Source: Planctomycetes bacterium UBA1135
Lineage (GTDB): Bacteria; Planctomycetota; UBA1135
Assembly: GCA_002311925.1 (NCBI GenBank)
Contig: DCAK01000084.1
Location: 20,832-38,142 of the forward strand
Length of the DNA stretch: 17,311 nucleotides
Direction: 5' to 3'
In this document: positions 13,315 to 17,311 of the stretch, one piece after another
Numbering within the stretch: position 1 is the first letter of the stretch
Layout of the letters: every line of letters begins with the position of its first letter
Notes under the pieces: generated by a model
Databases searched by the model: none
What the model saw: only the letters and a program-made list of their open reading frames with translations
Told to the model about the DNA's origin: nothing
Program-made: the position numbers and the translations under genes

Positions 13315-14079
13315 ATGAACGGAATGACGGACTGGCGGGGGGCAGACCTCGTTTTTTTCGATTGCGACTCCACCTTGTCCACCGTGGAGGGAATCGACGA
13401 ACTGGCGGTGCGGCGTGGGGTGGATGTTTCGGCGGCCACGGCAGCCGCGATGGCCGGGGAAGTGCCGCTGGACGCGGTCTACGCGGAGCGCATTCGCCTG
13501 GTGGCCCCAACCGCCGAGGACCTTGAGTGGCTGGTGGGTCGCTACCGGGCCACCGCTGTTCCTGGCGCAGTTGAAGTGGTTGCGGCCATTGGCCAACTCG
13601 GAATTCAGGCCCGGGTTCTTTCGGGAGGGTTGCTGCCAGCAGTGGCCCCCTTCGCTTTGGAACTTGGTTTCCCCGAAGACGCGGTGGACGCCGTTCCATA
13701 CGACGCTTCCGACCCTAAAGGGGCGGAGGTTTCGGCGCAGCATCCCTTGGCCCGCAAAGGAGGAAAGGCCAAAGTGGTGCGAGAAATCTGCGAGCGGCTC
13801 GGGGTGAACTCGAAACGGACTCTCCTCATCGGGGACGGGGCCTCCGACCTCGAGGCCGCCGAAATCGTCGGTCTATTCGCGGGCTTCGGTGGCGTCGTCG
13901 AACGCCCCGGAATCCGTGAAGCCTCCGGGGTTTTTCTGGACGGGCCCGGCCTGGAAGCTGTGGCCTTGTTGGCCGCCGGGCCCGACCGCCAGGCGGACCT
14001 CGCATCGGTGGACCCGGTTCTGCTTCAATACGCTTTCTCAGGCCTTCCCCCCCTCGCCCAGACGCCTCCTCCCGCATGA
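13315..14079 (+). CDS. serB: Phosphoserine phosphatase-like HAD hydrolase
   Basis: A 254-residue haloacid dehalogenase-type phosphatase; expected reaction is phosphoserine to serine, the last step of serine synthesis. Motif I is VFFDCDSTLSTVEGIDELA (nucleophile Asp16, acid/base Asp18, with the substrate-contacting Glu25), motif II is RVLSGGLLPAVAPF (Ser103-Gly-Gly), motif III is RKGGKAKVV (Lys151), and motif IV is LLIGDGASDLEAAE (Asp174/Asp178). The DxDST-VEGID pattern is that of SerB rather than a general HAD enzyme. The C-terminus (after ~230) is a Pro-rich tail. Start ATG at 13315, with an in-frame ATG three codons later. The stop overlaps the following aminotransferase ATG as ATGA. The position next to serA supports the function; confidence in substrate is good but not complete. 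Confidence 0.87.
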   Translation: MNGMTDWRGADLVFFDCDSTLSTVEGIDELAVRRGVDVSAATAAAMAGEVPLDAVYAERIRLVAPTAEDLEWLVGRYRATAVPGAVEVVAAIGQLGIQARVLSGGLLPAVAPFALELGFPEDAVDAVPYDASDPKGAEVSAQHPLARKGGKAKVVREICERLGVNSKRTLLIGDGASDLEAAEIVGLFAGFGGVVERPGIREASGVFLDGPGLEAVALLAAGPDRQADLASVDPVLLQYAFSGLPPLAQTPPPA

Positions 14080-15167
14080 AACTTTTCATACCAGGGCCCA
14101 CCCAGGTCGCCCCGGAAATCCTCGCCGAGATGTCCCGCCCGGCCATCGGCCACCGGACGGAGGAATGCGCGCGATTGTGGAAGGAATGCCGGGACGGACT
14201 GCGCCAGCTGATGGCGACCGAGGGCGAAATCCTCATGATTACCGGTCCGGCCTCGGCCATGATGGAAGCCGCCATCCGCAACACGGTGGCCGACCGCAGC
14301 CTGCACCTTGTTTGCGGCGCCTTTTCCAAGCGCTGGTTCGACATCGCCCTTTCGTGCGGAAAGGACGCGGTAGCCCTGGAATTACCCCTGGGTCAGGGAT
14401 TCCGGGGGGAAGAGGTCCGCGAAGCCCTGCAGTCAGGGGTGGACGCGGGCCGACCCTTCGAGGCCGTCACGCTGGTTCACAACGAAACTTCAACCGGGGT
14501 CACCAGCCCTCTGGAGGAAATCGGGGCGGTGGTGGCGAAATTCCCTAACACCCTGCTCCTGGTGGATACCGTCAGTTCGATGGCCGGGATGCCGGTGATG
14601 GTGGATGCCTGGGGAGTGGATGTGTGCCTGTTCGGAATCCAGAAGGCCATGGCCCTTCCTGCCGGGCTGGCCATCGCCTCGGTTTCGACCGCGGCCCTGG
14701 AAAGGGCGGAAACGGTGCCCCACCGCGGCTGGTTTCTCGATTTCATCAAGCTTCGTGACCGCAACCGTCGGGAACAGTCCCCCACCACACCTTCGACCGC
14801 CCACCTCTACGCCCTTGCCGCCCAGTTGTGCCGCATCTTCGAGGAGGGATTGGAAACTCGCTGGGAACGCCATGCGGCCATGGCCCGGCAAACCCGGGAA
14901 TGGGCGGCAGGACATGGATGGACCCCCTTCCCCGAGGAAGGGTTCCTGTCCGACACGGTTTCCTGCCTGGCTCGTGGGGAAGGCCCCGATTTCGTGCCCG
15001 CCCTGGACACCCTGAAGGAACAGGGCATTCTGGTCTCGAACGGCTACGGCGAGCTCAAGGGGAAGACCTTCCGCATCGGGCACATGGGAGAGCACACCTC
15101 CGCCGATCTCGACGACCTGTTCGAGCGCTTCGACGCAGCCCTCGGCGCGGAGGTGAGAGAGGCCTGA
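14076..15167 (+). CDS. Class V PLP aminotransferase, probable phosphoserine transaminase
   Basis: A 363-residue PLP enzyme of the class V (alanine-glyoxylate/serine-pyruvate) family. N-terminal LFIPGPTQVAPEILAEMS is diagnostic, followed by GHRTEE, ILMITGPASAMMEAAIRN (cofactor phosphate contacts), LVHNETSTGVTSPLEEIG, LLVDTVSSMAG (Asp164, pairs with pyridine N) and CLFGIQKAMALPAGLA (Lys190, Schiff base). KTFRIGHMGEHT carries the substrate-carboxylate Arg. By itself the family covers several amino donors, but its position between serB and serA strongly suggests it converts 3-phosphohydroxypyruvate to phosphoserine, replacing canonical SerC, as proposed for similar enzymes in archaea and some bacteria. 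Serine-glyoxylate or alanine-glyoxylate transaminase is the alternative. The ATG overlaps the serB stop; serA starts 4 bp after its stop. Confidence 0.9.
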   Translation: MKLFIPGPTQVAPEILAEMSRPAIGHRTEECARLWKECRDGLRQLMATEGEILMITGPASAMMEAAIRNTVADRSLHLVCGAFSKRWFDIALSCGKDAVALELPLGQGFRGEEVREALQSGVDAGRPFEAVTLVHNETSTGVTSPLEEIGAVVAKFPNTLLLVDTVSSMAGMPVMVDAWGVDVCLFGIQKAMALPAGLAIASVSTAALERAETVPHRGWFLDFIKLRDRNRREQSPTTPSTAHLYALAAQLCRIFEEGLETRWERHAAMARQTREWAAGHGWTPFPEEGFLSDTVSCLARGEGPDFVPALDTLKEQGILVSNGYGELKGKTFRIGHMGEHTSADLDDLFERFDAALGAEVREA

Positions 15168-15171
15168 GCCT

Positions 15172-16764
15172 ATGAAGGTCGTCCTCGCCGACAAGGTCGC
15201 CCCTCATTGCGCCGAGGTTCTCGCCGGGGCGGGAATCGAAGTGGTGGATGTGGCCGGAAAGGGGGGGGATGCTCTCGCCAGCGCCCTCGCTGACGCCGAG
15301 GGCCTGGTGGTTCGAAGCGCGACCCAGGTGGACGCCGCCCTCATGGATGCGGCGCCCGAACTCAAGGTGGTCGGGCGGGCCGGGTCGGGGGTCGACAACA
15401 TCGACATCCCGACCGCCACCGCCCGTGGAATCCTGGTCATGAACGCGCCGGGCGAAAACAGCCTCGCCGCCGCCGAGCACGCTTTCGCCCTGTTGCTGGC
15501 CCTTTCCAGAAACCTGGGTCCTGCCAGCCTGCGCATGAGGGACGGGGAATGGAACAAGGAGGGGCTCATGGGGGTCGAGCTGTGCGACAAGACCCTCGGC
15601 GTGGTGGGAATGGGGCGCATCGGCCGCGAGGTCGCCGCCCGCGGCAAGGCTTTCCGGATGCGGGTGCTGGCCCACGACCCATTCCTGCCCGATGAGGTCG
15701 CCGAAAGGATGGGGGTCGAAAAGGTGGAATTGGACGCCCTGTTCGTCGAATCGGATTTTCTGACCCTCCATGCACCGCTGACCGACAAGACCAGGCACAT
15801 GGTGGGGGCCGACGCCTTTTCCAAGTGCCGCGAGGGCTTGAGGGTGGTGAACTGCGCCCGCGGCGGCCTGGTGGACGAGGCGGCCTTGCTCGAAGCCATC
15901 GATTCAGGAAAGGTCGCGGGAGCCGCCCTGGATGTCTTCGAAGAGGAACCCCTTCCGGCGGATTCCCCCCTTCGTGACAACCCCAAGCTTCTCCTCACCC
16001 CCCACCTCGGCGCCAGCACCTCCGAAGCCCAGGAAAAGGTGGCGAAGCGCATCGCAGAGCAGATTGCCGCATACCTGAACGAGGGCTCCATCCAGAACGC
16101 GGTCAATTTGTTCAGCGTGGACCCCGAGCAAGCCGCCATGCTCGACCCCTGGCTCCAGCTGGCCGACGGCATCGGGCGCATGCACGGGGTGCTCGCCAAG
16201 GGCTCGCTCGAAGCCGTGACCGTAGAGATGTCGGGGACCGTGCTCGACCTTCCGGGCGCCGCCCTGGTGTCCGGGGTGTTGCAGGGGTTGCTTTCAGGGG
16301 TCCTGAGCCGCGAGGTCAACCTCGTCAACGCGGTGTCCGCCGCCAAGGATTACGGGCTGAAGCTGGCCGAGGTGCGCGGGCCCGACCCGGAGGGCTACCT
16401 GGGTCTTCTCAGGGTGCGGGTGGGCGGCGACGGCGGCGAGCGCCTGATTTCGGGCACTGTCTACGCCGACCGCTATCCCAAGGTGGTTCAGGTGGACGAG
16501 TTCTTCATCGAGACCCCTCTCAAGGAGAACATGCTCTTCTACAAGAACGACGACACCCCGGGTCGGCTGGCCGCCATCACGGCATCCATCGCCGCCCACG
16601 AGGTCAACATCGCCGACCTCACCCTCGGCCGCGACAAGGCAAGCGGCATGGCCTTCGGCGCGCTGCACCTCGACGCCCCGCTCCCCGAAGCCGCCCTCGA
16701 AGCCCTCCGCGGGGTCGAAGGCGTCACCTGGGCCCAGCCGGCCAGCTTTCCTTCCAGGTCCTAG
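15172..16764 (+). CDS. serA: D-3-phosphoglycerate dehydrogenase, long form with ASB and ACT domains
   Basis: A 530-residue enzyme that oxidises 3-phosphoglycerate with NAD, the committed step of serine synthesis. The substrate-binding part (1-~100) has RSATQVDAALMDAAPELKVV and GRAGSGVDNIDI. The Rossmann part (~100-285) has GVVGMGRIGREVAARG (GMGRIG at 146-151) and NCARGGLVDEAALLEAI (Arg230). DVFEEEPLP holds Glu259 and LLTPHLGASTSEAQ holds His278, the catalytic pair. Residues ~310-450 are the intervening ASB domain of type I enzymes, and the C-terminus (NDDTPGRLAAITASIAAHEV, IADLTLGR) is an ACT domain, which in relatives binds serine for feedback control. A GAGG lies before the ATG. Its TAG stop is in a CTAG shared with the stop of the convergent CBS gene. 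Confidence 0.97.
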   Translation: MKVVLADKVAPHCAEVLAGAGIEVVDVAGKGGDALASALADAEGLVVRSATQVDAALMDAAPELKVVGRAGSGVDNIDIPTATARGILVMNAPGENSLAAAEHAFALLLALSRNLGPASLRMRDGEWNKEGLMGVELCDKTLGVVGMGRIGREVAARGKAFRMRVLAHDPFLPDEVAERMGVEKVELDALFVESDFLTLHAPLTDKTRHMVGADAFSKCREGLRVVNCARGGLVDEAALLEAIDSGKVAGAALDVFEEEPLPADSPLRDNPKLLLTPHLGASTSEAQEKVAKRIAEQIAAYLNEGSIQNAVNLFSVDPEQAAMLDPWLQLADGIGRMHGVLAKGSLEAVTVEMSGTVLDLPGAALVSGVLQGLLSGVLSREVNLVNAVSAAKDYGLKLAEVRGPDPEGYLGLLRVRVGGDGGERLISGTVYADRYPKVVQVDEFFIETPLKENMLFYKNDDTPGRLAAITASIAAHEVNIADLTLGRDKASGMAFGALHLDAPLPEAALEALRGVEGVTWAQPASFPSRS

Positions 16765-17311
16765 GAGAGTGCGTCCCCATCCCCGGAACGGCCGGGGTCG
16801 GACTGGCGGGCCTGGCGGCGGGCGTGCTCCTGGAGGTCGTCTACCTCGTCGTGCTCGTCCACGATTTCGGCCCCGATGAGGCTCTCCAGGACATCTTCCA
16901 GAGTGACGAGGCCCTCGAAGCCGCCGTATTCGTCCACCACCGCCAGCATGTGACGCTTTTCCTTGATGAACTTGTCCATCAGCCGGTGACCGGCCAGGGA
17001 TTCGGGCACGAAATCCAAAGGCTGGGCCATTTCGCCCAGGGTGGCGTCGGTCTTCCCCTCGACCAGGGCGTCGAAGACCTCGCGGCGGTGGACCATCCCC
17101 GTCACCTTGTCGAGGTTGCCGCCCTCGGTGACCGGAACCCGACTGTGGCGCCACGAGGTGGCGAGGCCCTCGACCTGGGCCAGGGTCAGGTCATCGGGGA
17201 ATGATTCAACGACCGTGCGCGGGGTCATCAGGTCGCGGGCTGAAACCCGGTCCAGCTTCAGCGCATTCTCGACCCAAAGATGCTCCTGGTCTCGAAGGGC
17301 CCCTGCCTCGG
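16761..17311 (-). CDS. CNNM/HlyC-CorC family protein with CBS pair, N-terminus cut by window edge
   Basis: About 183 C-terminal residues are visible and the reading frame stays open to the right edge. The pattern LRDQEHLWVENALKLDRVSA followed by RDLMTPRTVV is the characteristic linker between a CNNM (DUF21) membrane domain and the CBS pair. CBS1 spans from MTPRTVVESFPDDLTLAQV to DKVTGMVHRREVFDALVEG; CBS2 from LDFVPESLAGHRLMDKFIKE to AVVDEYGGFEGLVTLEDVLE, followed by LIGAEIVDEHDEVDDLQEHA. Relatives are inner-membrane proteins linked to magnesium/divalent cation or sodium transport, with CBS domains binding adenine nucleotides. The protein ends soon after CBS2 (in SDPGRSGDGDALS), without the C-terminal CorC_HlyC domain found in many members. 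The gene is convergent with serA; both stop codons lie in one CTAG. Confidence 0.87.
   Translation of the reverse strand, partial: EAGALRDQEHLWVENALKLDRVSARDLMTPRTVVESFPDDLTLAQVEGLATSWRHSRVPVTEGGNLDKVTGMVHRREVFDALVEGKTDATLGEMAQPLDFVPESLAGHRLMDKFIKEKRHMLAVVDEYGGFEGLVTLEDVLESLIGAEIVDEHDEVDDLQEHARRQARQSDPGRSGDGDALS

Noticed and set aside
13297..13743. N-terminal extension of the purine nucleoside phosphorylase frame
   Set aside because: It runs antisense through the HAD motifs of serB and is low-complexity; the family fold starts just after the ATG at 13296.
1..17311. tRNA/rRNA genes, CRISPR repeats, transposons, defence or phage modules
   Set aside because: Non-coding space totals only a few hundred bases, with no cloverleaf, repeat array or transposase/integrase-like sequence; every stretch over about 105 bp is covered by a coherent gene.

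Overview
This is a very compact, GC-rich (by eye roughly 60-65%) bacterial chromosomal segment. I find 18 protein genes, two of them cut by the window edges. The largest gap between genes is about 105 bp. I see no tRNA, rRNA, insertion sequence, CRISPR array or phage gene. Most same-strand neighbours touch or overlap: four junctions use ATGA (stop/start overlap) and two use TTGA. The genes are mainly household functions (UvrD/PcrA helicase, PgpA, AcpS, 2-Cys peroxiredoxin, purine nucleoside phosphorylase, the serine pathway), plus secreted or membrane proteins of unknown role, an ECF sigma factor and a SpoIIE-type phosphatase. Signal peptides, PgpA and the ECF factor fit a bacterium. TPR/ECF/SpoIIE-phosphatase content and high GC would suit Planctomycetota or a neighbouring lineage, but the phylum cannot be fixed from this window.

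Layout from left to right. (1) A minus-strand operon reads uvrD/pcrA -> pgpA -> HAMP-SpoIIE phosphatase, which runs off the left edge. (2) acpS is divergent on the plus strand and converges, with a 38-bp overlap, on a minus-strand pair: an ECF sigma factor followed by a TPR-type secreted protein. (3) A long minus-strand run follows: DUF523 (TudS-like) -> small cysteine-rich secreted protein -> membrane-anchored unknown -> XdhC/CoxI -> TPR secreted protein -> aquaporin. It ends at a hairpin plus T-stretch. (4) A patatin-like phospholipase on the plus strand is divergent from DUF523. (5) A minus-strand operon reads purine nucleoside phosphorylase -> peroxiredoxin -> PduO-type cobalamin adenosyltransferase. 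(6) A plus-strand serine biosynthesis operon reads serB -> class V aminotransferase -> serA, divergent from the phosphorylase with only 18 bp between start codons. (7) A CNNM/CBS (CorC-like) gene enters from the right edge and its stop codon shares a CTAG with that of serA.

The most striking non-coding signal is a repeated promoter arrangement. At acpS, DUF523, patatin, purine nucleoside phosphorylase and serB, a TANNNT -10-like hexamer sits only 6-8 nt before the start codon, with no clear Shine-Dalgarno. This implies leaderless or nearly leaderless mRNAs. At two divergent pairs the -10 hexamers of the two strands overlap (GTATCCTAC between the phosphorylase and serB; ACCCTATCCT between DUF523 and patatin), giving minimal bidirectional promoters in 18- and 24-bp intergenic regions. 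Other leads are a cysteine-rich secreted protein with a mirror-symmetric CX3C pattern, a SpoIIE phosphatase lacking a metal-binding aspartate, and an aquaporin lacking the usual arginine after the second NPA.
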